Assembly: GCF_031822435.1 (NCBI RefSeq)
Contig: NZ_JAVQLW010000001.1
Coordinates: 2,613,501-2,677,500, forward strand
Length of the DNA: 64,000 nucleotides
Direction: 5' to 3'
From: Paracoccus sp. MBLB3053
GTDB lineage: Bacteria; Pseudomonadota; Alphaproteobacteria; Rhodobacterales; Rhodobacteraceae
Below are positions 17,518 to 26,286 of this stretch, in pieces (position 1 is the stretch's first letter; every line of letters starts with the position of its first letter). The notes under the pieces were generated by a model. That model made no database searches and was not told the origin of the DNA. It saw only the letters and a program-made list of their open reading frames with translations. The translations under genes and the position numbers were made by a program.

Positions 17518-19069
17518 CCAGCGCCTGACCGGTGCGCGTGCCCAGTTGACGCGCAAGGCTTTTGCCGAAGGCCGAGGCGATGGTGTCGCGGTTCGAGCTG
17601 CGCGAGCCGCCTCGCGAGGCCGACCGACCCGACGCGGCTGAATCGCCCGGAAGCTGGATCGATGGATCGTAACGGCGGCCACGCTTGTGCTCGGGCTCCA
17701 TTTCCCACAAACCCCCATCCGCTTCCGTGGACGCGGCCTGCCGGGCTGCCGCCTCGGCGCGCTCTGCCAGCAGCTCCGCAGCGGATTCCCGGTCCAGCCG
17801 TTCGCCATACTTCGCGGCCATGGGCGAAAGCTTCATGATTTCCGCGCGTTCGTCATCCGTGATCGGGCCCAGTTGCGACAAGGGTGGACGGATCAGCGTC
17901 CGTTGCACGATCCCAGGAACGCCCTTTTCCTCGAGAAGCGATGTGACCGCCTCTCCCGTGCCGACGGACTGAATTGCCTCTGCAGTGTCGAAATCCGGGT
18001 TCGCGCGGTAGTTTTCGGCAGCAAGTCGCAACGCCTTCTGATCCTTTGCTGTAAAGGCACGCAGGGCGTGCTGAACCCGATTGCCCAGCTGACCCAGAAC
18101 GGCCTCTGGCAGATCCGCCGGATTCTGGCTGATGAACCAAAGGCTCACCCCCTTCGATCGGATCAGCCGCGCGACCTGTTCGATCTTGTCCACCAGCGCA
18201 TCGGGAGCATCGTCAAAGAGCAGATGCGCCTCGTCGAAAAAGAACGCCATCTTCGGCTTGTCGGGGTCGCCTACTTCTGGGAGCTGCTCGAACAGCTCCG
18301 ACATCAGCCAGAGAAGGAAGGTCGAATAAAGCCGAGGTGCATTCATGAGCTTCTCGGCCGACATGATGTTCACGACGCCTTTCCCCGAGGGGTCGAGCCG
18401 CATCATGTCCGCAAGATCAAGTGCCGGCTCGCCGAACAGCAACGCCCCTCCCTCGTTTTCCAGAACCAGCAGTGCACGCTGGATCGCGCCCACCGAAGCG
18501 GTCGAGACATTGCCGTATTTCAGGCTCAGCTCCTTGGCGTTCTGCCCGACCCAGACCAGCATGGCCTGAAGATCTTCAAGATCGAGAAGCGCCATGCCTT
18601 CTTCGTCAGCCACGCGGAAAGCAATGTTGAGCACGCCTTCCTGTGCGGCCGTCAGGCTCATCAGCCGCGAAAGCAGAAGCGGGCCCATTTCGGCCGGGGT
18701 CGTCCGGACAGGATGGCCCCTTTCCCCCCAGACATCCCAGAAGGTAACGGGGAATGAATCGTATTCCAGGGTCATCCCGATTTGCTGGGCACGCTTTTCA
18801 AACGCGTCATGCAGCGGCAGGTCGGACCTTCCGGACCGGCATATGCCAGCCAGGTCGCCCTTTATGTCTGCCATGAAAACCGGAATACCCGCCCGGGAAA
18901 AAGACTCGGCGAGAGTCTGTAATGTCACGGTCTTCCCGGTTCCTGTGGCGCCCGCGATCAACCCGTGGCGATTGGCGTATTTCAGCAGAAGTCCTTGTGG
19001 CGTGGCGTAATTTTCGCCTCCGCCCCCCAGCATGATCGTGCCAGCCTCCAGATCGACGATATCGGGCAT
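17480..19069 (-). CDS. HerA/YjgR-like ATPase (DUF853)
   Basis: 529 residues. Walker A GATGTGKT lies near residue 38 and Walker B FFFDEAHLLF in the middle, followed by the arginine-containing sensor region LIRSKGVSLWFISQNP, all typical of the DUF853 branch of HerA/FtsK-like motor ATPases. The C-terminal 90 residues are low-complexity, rich in Ser and Arg, ending in a hydrophobic tail. The role is uncharacterised; relatives are proposed DNA or protein translocases. ATG at 19069 has GAGGGGAAATC upstream. Its 3' end overlaps DUF6477 convergently. Confidence 0.9.
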   Translation of the reverse strand: MPDIVDLEAGTIMLGGGGENYATPQGLLLKYANRHGLIAGATGTGKTVTLQTLAESFSRAGIPVFMADIKGDLAGICRSGRSDLPLHDAFEKRAQQIGMTLEYDSFPVTFWDVWGERGHPVRTTPAEMGPLLLSRLMSLTAAQEGVLNIAFRVADEEGMALLDLEDLQAMLVWVGQNAKELSLKYGNVSTASVGAIQRALLVLENEGGALLFGEPALDLADMMRLDPSGKGVVNIMSAEKLMNAPRLYSTFLLWLMSELFEQLPEVGDPDKPKMAFFFDEAHLLFDDAPDALVDKIEQVARLIRSKGVSLWFISQNPADLPEAVLGQLGNRVQHALRAFTAKDQKALRLAAENYRANPDFDTAEAIQSVGTGEAVTSLLEEKGVPGIVQRTLIRPPLSQLGPITDDERAEIMKLSPMAAKYGERLDRESAAELLAERAEAAARQAASTEADGGLWEMEPEHKRGRRYDPSIQLPGDSAASGRSASRGGSRSSNRDTIASAFGKSLARQLGTRTGQALVRGVLGSLFRNK

Positions 19070-19139
19070 GATTTCCCCTCGAATAGGCAAAAAACTGCAA
19101 GGCAATTCAAAAGGAGCATACAAGCGAAACTTTTTTGTG

Positions 19140-19234
19140 CCACTGTGGTTATGCTGGGAAGCCGGGATAACATCCCGTTCCCGGCTTTTCCTCCCTGTTG
19201 GACTGCCGCGCCTTCGGGCGCGGTTCTTTTTTTT
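19140..19234 (+). ncRNA. Candidate small RNA with two hairpins
   Basis: In the gap upstream of the HerA-like gene, on the plus strand, two stem-loops stand in a row: GCCGGGA/TCCCGGC (19161-19185) followed by TTTT, and a perfect intrinsic terminator at 19205-19234. Between them is a single-stranded CCTCCC run, a Shine-Dalgarno-complementary motif like that known in Rhodobacteraceae CCUCCUCCC-type small RNAs. There is no good ORF ending at this terminator and no upstream plus-strand gene within range except the convergent DUF6477 gene over 1.6 kb away. The 5' end and promoter are unknown. Confidence 0.45.
19205..19234 (+). terminator. Strong intrinsic terminator in gap
   Basis: Stem CCGCGCC/GGCGCGG (19206-19212 with 19217-19223) with a TTCG tetraloop, then TTC and eight T residues. 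It is a textbook rho-independent terminator on the plus strand with no annotated gene in front, supporting a short untranslated transcript. Confidence 0.85.
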
Positions 19235-19587
19235 GTCTTGTTACAATGCCTTGCCCGATCCGCACTTTTGTGAATGCAACTTTAAGTGGTATTTTGCTTC
19301 TCCAACAACATGCCGATTAGGACAGTTGACGACCGAGTCAGGGGGCTCTAGCTTTCGGCGCAATGAAGACCGGCCAGTCCGGCAGGGAAGGGAAACCCGG
19401 AAACCCGGGGTGCTTTGGGCGCCTCGGGTTTCTCTTCGCCTCACTTCCAAATCTCTGGCGGATGAACGCGCCCCTTTGACGGCGGCGGTCAAACGCAAAG
19501 TTGAGCCCTTGCCTGGCAATCTCTCCTGACAAGCCCCCTGACGGCATGCTAGGACCGGCGCGACAACTTGGACCAAAGGAAGACACG
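19235..19587. other. Upstream region of the IalB-like gene
   Basis: About 350 bases without a convincing gene. The first 80 bases are AT-richer than the surroundings and could hold a promoter, but I could not assign elements. A GC hairpin (around 19398-19430, arms AACCCG and CGGGTT) ends in TTCTCTT. The ATG of the following gene is at 19588. Confidence 0.4.
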
Positions 19588-20283
19588 ATGGCCAACAGGA
19601 CGTCCGCGGCTCTGCTCGCAGCCACTTTCGCCTTTGCCGGCATGACCGGTGGCGCTATGGCCCAAACCGCCGATGCAACCCCACCTGCCGAGACGCCCGC
19701 TGCCGAGGCTCCCGCTGCCGAGGCCGCAACGGCAGAAGCTCCGGCTGCGCCTGCCGCTGCCGCGGGAACCGAAGCGCCTGCCGCAACCGCAGAATCCGGC
19801 ATTGGCCAGCCCTATGCCAAGTCGACCCATGGCGATTGGACGCTGCGCTGCATGAAGACCCAGGATGGCAAAGATCCCTGCGAGCTTTATCAGCTTCTCA
19901 AGGACCAGAACGGCACGGCCGTTGCCGAAACCTCGATCCTGCCGATGAACGAACAGGTCAGCGCGATCGTGACCTTCGTCGCGCCGCTTGAGACCGATCT
20001 TCAAGCCGGGCTTTCGCTGCAGATCGATTCGGGCAAGACCGCGCGCTACCCGTTCATGGTCTGCGCGCAGGTCGGTTGTCTGTCGCGCATCGGCCTGACC
20101 GACGCCGATCTGGCTCCGATGAAAAAGGGCAATGTCGCGACCGTGACCCTTTTGCCCTTCGGCGCTCCGAAGGAACAACTGGTCAAGCTTTCGCTGTCGC
20201 TCAAGGGCTTTACCGCGGGCATGGATGCCCTTGTTGCAGCCAACAAGGATCTGCCCCAAGCCGCGGCAACCGCTCAGCCCTGA
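19588..20283 (+). CDS. Invasion-associated locus B (IalB) family protein
   Basis: 231 residues. Signal peptide about 1-22 (GGAMA-QTAD), then a low-complexity linker of about 45 residues made of Ala, Pro, Glu and Thr repeats, then the IalB domain starting YAKSTHGDWTLRCMK with paired cysteines (CMKTQDGKDPC and MVCAQVGC). These are periplasmic proteins; the family name comes from a Bartonella invasion protein, but in free-living bacteria the role is unknown. ATG at 19588 has AAAGGA upstream; an earlier in-frame start would disrupt the signal peptide. Confidence 0.85.
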   Translation: MANRTSAALLAATFAFAGMTGGAMAQTADATPPAETPAAEAPAAEAATAEAPAAPAAAAGTEAPAATAESGIGQPYAKSTHGDWTLRCMKTQDGKDPCELYQLLKDQNGTAVAETSILPMNEQVSAIVTFVAPLETDLQAGLSLQIDSGKTARYPFMVCAQVGCLSRIGLTDADLAPMKKGNVATVTLLPFGAPKEQLVKLSLSLKGFTAGMDALVAANKDLPQAAATAQP

Positions 20284-20334
20284 TGAAATCAGAAGGGGCG
20301 CCCGCAAGCGCCCCGCATCTGACAAGAACAGATC

Positions 20335-20371
20335 AAGGACGAGCCGGGATGACCGGCTCGTCCTTTTTTTT
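20335..20371 (+). terminator. Intrinsic terminator of the IalB-like gene
   Basis: An 11-bp stem (GGACGAGCCGG pairing with CCGGCTCGTCC) with loop GATGA is followed by eight T residues. It lies 52 bases after the stop and just before the convergent degP-like gene. Confidence 0.9.
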
Positions 20372-20374
20372 CCG

Positions 20375-21913
20375 TCATGTGACGGGAAGTGCCACGAAAC
20401 GAGGCTCTCCGGCACGGCGCACCATCAGCAGGACCGACTTGCGGCCCGCTTCCCGCGCCTCCTTGATCCGCGATTCAAGATCTTCCCGCGAACCCACCGG
20501 CCGCTGTCCCGCTTCTGTAATGACATCGCCCGGAGCAAGACCTTTTTCGGCGGCCGATCCGTCGGGATCAACCGACTGCACCACCAGACCGGTCGCGTCG
20601 GATGCAAGACCCAGTTCGCCGGCGATCTCGGGGCTCATTGGCAGGAGTGTCATCCCCATCACCTCGGACGCATTCTGCTTGGTCTCGTCCGGACCGGCCG
20701 CCGAGGCGTTACCCTCTGCCACTTCCCGGCGTCCCAGCGTGATCTTCATTTCGACCGGCTTGCCGTCGCGCTGCACCACGACATCCACTGCCTCACCCAC
20801 CGGGGCATCGGCGACGCGGCGCACGAGATCGCGAGGGTCCTTCACCTCGCCCCCTGCAAAGGACGTGATCACATCACCGGCTTTCATCCCCGCATCGGCG
20901 GCAGGTCCCACGGGCACATCCGTGACCATCGCCCCCTTGGCATCCGCAAGGCCAAGCGAATCGGCGATATCCTCGGTGACTGGCTGGATCTTGACGCCAA
21001 GCCAACCGCGCCGGGTTTCGCCGAATTCTTCGAGCTGCATCACGACCTTGCTCACGACGTTCGACGCCATCGAGAAACCGATGCCGATCGAGCCGCCATT
21101 CGGCGACAGGATCGCGGTATTCACGCCAATGACCTCGCCGTCCATGTTGAACAGCGGCCCGCCCGAGTTGCCGCGGTTGATCGCAGCATCTGTCTGGATG
21201 AAATCATCATAAGTGCCGGAAAGCGCGCGGTTGCGGGCCGAAACGATCCCGGTCGAGGCCGAGAAACCCTGACCAAGCGGGTTCCCCAGCGCCAGGACCC
21301 AATCCCCGACACGGGCACGGTCGCTATCGCCGAACTTGACGAAAGGAAGCGCATCGGGACTGTCCACCTTCAGGACCGCGACATCGGTCTTGTCGTCATG
21401 GCCGACCACCTTCGCAGGCAGCGTCTCGCCCGAGTAGAATTCGATCTCGATCTCATCCGCACCTTCGATGACGTGGTTGTTCGTCACGATGAGGCCATCT
21501 GCCGAAACGACAAAGCCCGACCCCAGCGCGTTCGAGCGACGCTCGCGATTTCCGGGCTGCCCATCCGGTCCCTGAGGGAAGCCCGGGAAGCCGAATTCGC
21601 GGAACAGGTCGCTGAACGGGCTGCCTTCGGGCAGTTGCGGGCCACCGGCCAATGGCGAGGACACTGTCGAGGATGTCGTGATGTTCACGACCGCCGGGCT
21701 GACCTGCTCGACAAGGTCGGCAAAGCTTTCGGGCATGACCTGCGCCTTGCGGGCCGGACTTTCGGGCGCAACCAGCGGCTCGTTTTCATTCGCGGCTTTC
21801 TGGACCGACTCGGCCGAGGGTGCGGTCGACTGTTGAGAAAAGGCAGGTGAAACCGCCATCAACAGGGCAAGGCCGGTGGCAGAAACTAGATGACGCGTTG
21901 AGATGTTTTTCAT
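20375..21913 (-). CDS. Do/DegP-family periplasmic serine protease
   Basis: 512 residues. Signal peptide about 1-26 (PAFS-QQS), then a trypsin-like domain with the full triad: His in TNNHVIEG, Asp in DKTDVAVLKV, Ser in GNSGGPLF. Two PDZ domains follow (about 290-385 with DVPVGPAADAGMKAGDVI, and 420-510 with SVDPDGSAAEKGLAPGDVI). It should degrade or refold damaged envelope proteins. ATG at 21913 has GAAGGAGA upstream. It converges on the IalB-like gene, with a terminator between them. Confidence 0.95.
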   Translation of the reverse strand: MKNISTRHLVSATGLALLMAVSPAFSQQSTAPSAESVQKAANENEPLVAPESPARKAQVMPESFADLVEQVSPAVVNITTSSTVSSPLAGGPQLPEGSPFSDLFREFGFPGFPQGPDGQPGNRERRSNALGSGFVVSADGLIVTNNHVIEGADEIEIEFYSGETLPAKVVGHDDKTDVAVLKVDSPDALPFVKFGDSDRARVGDWVLALGNPLGQGFSASTGIVSARNRALSGTYDDFIQTDAAINRGNSGGPLFNMDGEVIGVNTAILSPNGGSIGIGFSMASNVVSKVVMQLEEFGETRRGWLGVKIQPVTEDIADSLGLADAKGAMVTDVPVGPAADAGMKAGDVITSFAGGEVKDPRDLVRRVADAPVGEAVDVVVQRDGKPVEMKITLGRREVAEGNASAAGPDETKQNASEVMGMTLLPMSPEIAGELGLASDATGLVVQSVDPDGSAAEKGLAPGDVITEAGQRPVGSREDLESRIKEAREAGRKSVLLMVRRAGEPRFVALPVT

Positions 21914-22585
21914 CGGGTTGTCTCCTTCGGTACCATGCGGCCTTTGGTCGCCTTGGCAATATGCTCATCTTCAAAGGGATTTTCACCTCCCTTGCAAATG
22001 AACCACGCTCTCAAAGAATGAACTGATCGTGACTTGCCCGGCTTTTCAAGGCAATCCCGACATCCAGGCGATGAAACCGAACAACGATCACGACGATGCC
22101 ACCTGGATCAGGCTGCAGTATCGAGGACGTCGCAAAATGCGCTGCCGCGCCGCACAGAGCGCACGGTCTGCGATGCGGACCGATCGTTCCGTGCGGCGCG
22201 GCGAAGGGGTCCGGTTCCTTTCGGGTCCCTCCTGATGCTGCCCGATGTCGGGTTTGGACATTCAGATGTCCATCCACGCGCCGCTCCGGGTCGTTTCGCC
22301 CGATTGTGAGCGCCGCGCTCCGGGCCCGAACCAAGGTTCGGGATTTCCCCCGCCCGACGGCTTCTCGCCCTCCCCTCGAAGGGACGAACTTTCCACTTGA
22401 AGCAAGGCCGCTCCACACAAGTGGCCAAGTTTCAGCCTGCCTTCCAGACCACTGCCGGCGCTAGATCTAGTAGGTATCAAAGCTTATGCCACAAATTGCC
22501 CAGCGAAGCGACAAGTTTCAACGGAAATAATTCCGCGCCGCACAATCTTCGGGATTGACAGAACGGCAGGCCGGGCGCCTCCCGC
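21914..22585. other. Long intergenic region with several inverted repeats
   Basis: About 670 bases between degP and the cyclo-ligase gene with no convincing ORF. Notable dyads are GGACAT/ATGTCC (22257-22272), CCCGAACC/GGTTCGGG with a 2-base loop (about 22326-22343), and a long imperfect hairpin whose arms are CCACTTG and CAAGTGG with outer AACTT/AAGTT (about 22390-22432). Position beside a 5-formyl-THF cyclo-ligase gene recalls 6S RNA loci in other proteobacteria, but orientation and sequence do not settle this. The degP promoter should lie in the first 120 bases. Confidence 0.35.
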
Positions 22586-23119
22586 TCAGCTCGTGGAGAA
22601 CCTGATGATTTCCCGATCGGTCACGATCATGTCCAGGCGCTGGTCGGTCACTTCCGCCGGAATTTCGTGAAGCTCCTGCACGGCAAAGGCCAGGCCGATT
22701 GCCGTGACCGACCCCACGTCTCTCAGCAGGTGCAAGGTCCGGTCATAGAAACCGCCGCCATAGCCCAGGCGATGCCCGGCGCGATCGAAGCCCGCCAGCG
22801 GAACGATGAGCACCTCGGGACTGACGACGGGCGCATCGCTCGGCGGATGGCTCGTTCCGAACGAGCCCGATTCCAGGCGCCCGTCAAAAAGCCGGAACGT
22901 CAGGGGGCGCGCCGGTCCGGTGACGACGGGAAGGCAGATCGGCCCATCATGCAGGGCCATTGCCGGGCGTGGATCGGCCTCTCCTCGCATCGGCCAGTAG
23001 CCCGACAGGATCTTGCCGCCGAACGGGGCCAAGGCTGCCGACAGGTTGCGCGTCATCGCATCGACGTCGCCGCCATTGCCCCGCGCCGCCAGCGCGTTTC
23101 GCCGCAATTCGCCCTTCAC
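22586..23119 (-). CDS. 5-formyltetrahydrofolate cyclo-ligase
   Basis: 177 residues. It contains the N-terminal RRNALAARG substrate/ATP segment and the C-terminal family motif GYGGGFYDRTL, followed by AIGLAFAVQ. The enzyme converts 5-formyl-THF to 5,10-methenyl-THF using ATP. The GTG start at 23119 overlaps the mgtE stop as GTGA, so the two are translationally coupled. The family (YgfA/MTHFS) is often linked to 6S RNA genes, see the neighbouring intergenic region. Confidence 0.92.
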   Translation of the reverse strand: MKGELRRNALAARGNGGDVDAMTRNLSAALAPFGGKILSGYWPMRGEADPRPAMALHDGPICLPVVTGPARPLTFRLFDGRLESGSFGTSHPPSDAPVVSPEVLIVPLAGFDRAGHRLGYGGGFYDRTLHLLRDVGSVTAIGLAFAVQELHEIPAEVTDQRLDMIVTDREIIRFSTS

Positions 23120-24501
23120 AGCAGCACCAGTGTTGCCAACCCGAGGAAGGTAAAGAAGCCGACGACATCCGTCACCGTCGTCACGAAGGTGCCCGAGGCC
23201 AGCGCCGGATCGGCCCCGACCTTGTCAAGCCCCAGCGGGACAAGGATGCCCCCCAGCGCCGCGACGAAAAGATTCACGATCATCGCCATGCCGATCACCA
23301 GGCTCAGCCTGATGTCGTGGAACCAAAGAAAGGTCACGCCGCCCATCGCGAGGCCGAAGATAACGCCGTTTACCAGCCCGACGGACATTTCGCGGCGAAC
23401 GATCCGCACGGTGTTCGCGCGGGTCAGGCTTTTCGTGGCCAGGCCGCGCACGGCCACCGTCAGTGTCTGGGTGCCTGCGTTCCCCCCCATCGAGGCCACG
23501 ATGGGCATCAGGACGGCCAGCGCCACGAGTCGGGCGATCGTCTCCTCGAACAGGGCAATGACAGATGCGGCAATCAGCGATGTGACGATATTGGCGGCCA
23601 GCCACGGAACACGCTGCCGTGTCGTCTCGACGATCGTATCCGATATCGAGCTGTCATCACCGACCCCGGCAAGACGCAAGATGTCTTCCTCGTGTTCCTC
23701 ATCCAGCACCGACATGGCATCATCGATGGTGATGACACCGACCAGCCGGTCGTGTTCGTCCACGACGGGCGCCGAGATCAGGTGGTACTTGTTGAAGACA
23801 TGGGCAACGTCGCCTTCGTCCTGCCGCACGGATATGGTGCGAAAACTGTCCTCGACAATCTCGCGGAGCGGGACATTCCGGCGCGAGGACAGAAGCTTGC
23901 CCAGCGTCACATAGCCGGCGGGGTGCCTGCGCGGATCCACGAGAACGACATGGTAGAACTGATCGGGAAGCCAGTCCTCCTGCCGCAGGAAATCGATCGT
24001 TTCCCCAACGGTCCAGTGCTCGGGCGCGGTGACGACCTCGGATTGCATGAGACGCCCGGCCGAATATTCCGGATAGGTCAGCGACTGTTCGATGGCAACC
24101 CGATCGGATTCGTCGAGCGCGGCAAGGATGGCCTGCTGCTCGGGCGCCTCCATGTCCTCGATCAGATCGACGACATCGTCGCTGTCCATCTCGCGGACGG
24201 CTTCGGCCAGAACCTCGCGGGGCAGTTGTTCGATGACCTCTTCACGGATCGATTCATCGATCTCGGTCAGGATGTCGCCATCAATTTCACCGGAATAGAG
24301 ATCGATGAAACTGCGCCGGCGCGGTGCCGTGAGCTGCTCGATGAGATCGGCGATATCGGCCGCGTGCATCGGCTCCATCAGCGCATCGAGCGCCGGACCA
24401 TCGCCTTCGTCGATGGCCTTGTTGATCGAATCAAGGTCCCGCTGGCTTAGCTGAAATTCATCCTCGGGGGCGTCAATCTGGGCTTCACGCTGCTCGGTCA
24501 C
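23116..24501 (-). CDS. mgtE: MgtE-family magnesium transporter
   Basis: 461 residues in the MgtE order: N-terminal helical sensor domain (about 30-140), two CBS domains (about 145-270, e.g. TAPEHWTVGETIDFLRQ and SAPVVDEHDRLVGVITIDDA), a plug helix, and five C-terminal membrane helices including the pore segment PIVASMGGNAGTQTLTV. It is a magnesium channel gated by cytosolic Mg. The GTG at 24501 is chosen over an upstream ATG because a perfect AGGAGG sits six bases before it. The cyclo-ligase gene follows with a 4-base overlap. Confidence 0.95.
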   Translation of the reverse strand: MTEQREAQIDAPEDEFQLSQRDLDSINKAIDEGDGPALDALMEPMHAADIADLIEQLTAPRRRSFIDLYSGEIDGDILTEIDESIREEVIEQLPREVLAEAVREMDSDDVVDLIEDMEAPEQQAILAALDESDRVAIEQSLTYPEYSAGRLMQSEVVTAPEHWTVGETIDFLRQEDWLPDQFYHVVLVDPRRHPAGYVTLGKLLSSRRNVPLREIVEDSFRTISVRQDEGDVAHVFNKYHLISAPVVDEHDRLVGVITIDDAMSVLDEEHEEDILRLAGVGDDSSISDTIVETTRQRVPWLAANIVTSLIAASVIALFEETIARLVALAVLMPIVASMGGNAGTQTLTVAVRGLATKSLTRANTVRIVRREMSVGLVNGVIFGLAMGGVTFLWFHDIRLSLVIGMAMIVNLFVAALGGILVPLGLDKVGADPALASGTFVTTVTDVVGFFTFLGLATLVLL

Positions 24502-24581
24502 GGATGCCTCCTGTGGATCGGTCTTCTTGAGTTTGCCGCACCTTAGTCGCGGAGCCACCCGGCCTCAATCGCTGTCAGGCC

Positions 24582-25415
24582 TCATGCCAGCAGTTCCAGC
24601 GCCTCGGCATGCAGTTCGGGTGAGCCTGCCGCTATGATGCGGCCGCCATGATGGGCCGGCCCACCTGTCCAGTCGGTGACAATGCCGCCCGCTGCCTGAA
24701 CGACCGCAATGGGCGCCGCAACGTCGTAGGCTTGCAGCCCGGCCTCGATCACGAGATCGACATGCCCCGCCGCCAGCAAGGCATAGGCATAACAGTCGAG
24801 ACCGTAACGCGTCAGCCGGGCGCGAGCGGCCACCCGCTGGAAGGCAGCCTGTTCGTCGGGCGTTCCAACCTCGGGATAGGTGCTCATGAGCGTGGCCTGC
24901 GACAGCGACACCCCGACACGCGAACGCAAGGGCCAGTTCTGGTTCCGCCCGGTCAGCGCGGCGCGGCCCAGCCCCCCTTCAAACCGTTCATCAAGATGCG
25001 GCTGATCCACGATCCCATAGATCGGCCCGTCCGCTCCGACCACACCGATAAGCACGCCCCAACTGGGCGCCCCGGCCATGAAGGCGCGCGTGCCGTCGAT
25101 CGGGTCCAGCACCCAGGTCAGGCCGGAACTGCCGGGCGAACTGCCGAATTCCTCGCCGAGGATCGCATCATGAGGCCGTTCCGCAGCCAGGATGGCGCGC
25201 ATCGCGCGTTCGCTCGAACGGTCGGCCTCGGTCACCGGATCGAAACCATGTCCCGCCTTGTTATCAGGATGAAGTTCCGGGCTGCGGAAAAGCCGCAGTG
25301 TCTCGATCCTGGCCGCATCCGCAAGCCTGTGCGCGGTCGCGATGAGACTGGATGACATTTCATCTGACAGGCCCGCAGACCCGTCGAAAAGCGGCTTTTC
25401 CCTGTCCTGCGGCAT
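24582..25415 (-). CDS. Inositol monophosphatase family enzyme, HisN-like
   Basis: 277 residues. The metal-binding motifs of the family are present: DPVTEADRSSE, GEEFG, WVLDPIDGTRAF and the late AYDVAAPIAVVQAAGG. In Rhodobacterales members of this size are often annotated as histidinol-phosphatase (HisN), but myo-inositol or fructose phosphates are also possible substrates. ATG at 25415 has GGGAG seven bases upstream; a second ATG at residue 20 is possible. It lies 80 bases upstream of mgtE in the same direction. Confidence 0.88.
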   Translation of the reverse strand: MPQDREKPLFDGSAGLSDEMSSSLIATAHRLADAARIETLRLFRSPELHPDNKAGHGFDPVTEADRSSERAMRAILAAERPHDAILGEEFGSSPGSSGLTWVLDPIDGTRAFMAGAPSWGVLIGVVGADGPIYGIVDQPHLDERFEGGLGRAALTGRNQNWPLRSRVGVSLSQATLMSTYPEVGTPDEQAAFQRVAARARLTRYGLDCYAYALLAAGHVDLVIEAGLQAYDVAAPIAVVQAAGGIVTDWTGGPAHHGGRIIAAGSPELHAEALELLA

Positions 25416-25491
25416 GCTGGCTCCCTGACGTCACGCGTCACGCATACCGCTGCCCGATCGAAAGAAAAAGCCGTGTCAGAGATTCCGCGGA

Positions 25492-25851
25492 TCAGGCGGC
25501 GTCTGAAAGCACCCGAGCAAGCTCGAAAATCTGGCGACGCTGCGCTTCGGGCATCGCGTAATAGGCACGCACCAATTGAAGCGCTTCCTTGTCCGCAAGG
25601 ATGTCCCCTTCAACGCTGTCATGAAGCTGCGTATCTTCAATGCCTTCGAAGAAGAAGCTCACAGGAACATCAACCGCGCGGGCGATGTCCCACAGCCGCG
25701 ACGCCGAAACCCGGTTCATGCCGGTTTCGTATTTCTGGATCTGCTGGAACTTGATGCCCACTTTTTCGGCCAATTGCTGTTGGGTCATCCCGATCATCCA
25801 TCGACGGTGACGGATACGCTTGCCAACATGGACATCAACATTGTGCTTCAT
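25492..25851 (-). CDS. XRE-family transcriptional regulator
   Basis: 119 residues. The helix-turn-helix covers about residues 12-66 (KRIRHRRWMIGMTQQQLAEKVGI, then FQQIQKYETGMNRVSASRLWDIARAV), the usual Cro/C1 layout; the C-terminal 50 residues are helical and acidic, ending LVRAYYAMPEAQRRQIFELARVL. Such proteins are widespread single regulators in Rhodobacterales. Targets are not evident. The start at 25851 lies in an AT-rich promoter region. No toxin-like partner is adjacent. Confidence 0.9.
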   Translation of the reverse strand: MKHNVDVHVGKRIRHRRWMIGMTQQQLAEKVGIKFQQIQKYETGMNRVSASRLWDIARAVDVPVSFFFEGIEDTQLHDSVEGDILADKEALQLVRAYYAMPEAQRRQIFELARVLSDAA

Positions 25852-26286
25852 TGTAACACCCCACTCAATCTATACGAGAACTACACCATCTTACCGCAAT
25901 TTTCGAGCACCAAAGAGCGACCCTGTCCAAAAGTGCAATCGGCCAGGAACTGGAATGGCAGCTAGCACATTTTTGCGGCGGAATGCCGTAGCTTGCAGGA
26001 AATATGACAGGCGTTCTCAAGACTGAATACTGGAAAATGATAGGGTTGTCCTAAAAGGCAAGTCCGCCGCCTATGGGCGAGTGACGCTTAACGTCCATGG
26101 ACAAGCGTTTCCCGGGCGGGGCAGGCAGGACCCTTTCGCACGACGCGCGGGATGGTTTCCGGGCAATCCCGCCCGAAACGAGGCGTTCTCAACCTATCTT
26201 GCATTGAAAATACTGACAAGAATGCCAATATTCCTGCAGAAGGTGCGCCGGCGGGCCGCACCGCGTTTTTCGACCGGGGAGTACCC
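25852..26286. other. Divergent intergenic region between XRE gene and BI-1 gene
   Basis: 435 bases. The first 200 are AT-rich and probably hold the XRE promoter. The second half contains inverted repeats leading up to the BI-1 family gene, the most obvious at 26242-26270. No gene was found. Confidence 0.5.
26242..26270 (+). promoter_or_regulatory. Terminator-like hairpin in leader of BI-1 gene (possible ybhL RNA motif region)
   Basis: Stem GGTGCG/CGCACC (26242-26247 with 26257-26262) is followed by GCG and five T residues, ending 16 bases before the BI-1/YbhL start codon. A terminator-like structure directly in front of a gene suggests attenuation. A structured RNA called the ybhL motif is known upstream of ybhL-type genes in alphaproteobacteria, so the leader (about 26130-26286) may contain it. 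I cannot align the motif by eye. Confidence 0.4.

Noticed and set aside
19660..19800. Short repeats resembling a CRISPR or tandem repeat array
   Set aside because: They are Ala/Pro/Glu codon repeats inside the IalB linker, in frame, with no spacers.
22108..22428. 106-codon minus-strand ORF in the gap after the cyclo-ligase gene
   Set aside because: Arginine-rich, no start signal, full of hairpin sequence; more likely structured non-coding DNA.
25492..25851. XRE regulator as antitoxin of a toxin-antitoxin pair
   Set aside because: No small partner gene is adjacent; neighbours are housekeeping genes on both sides.
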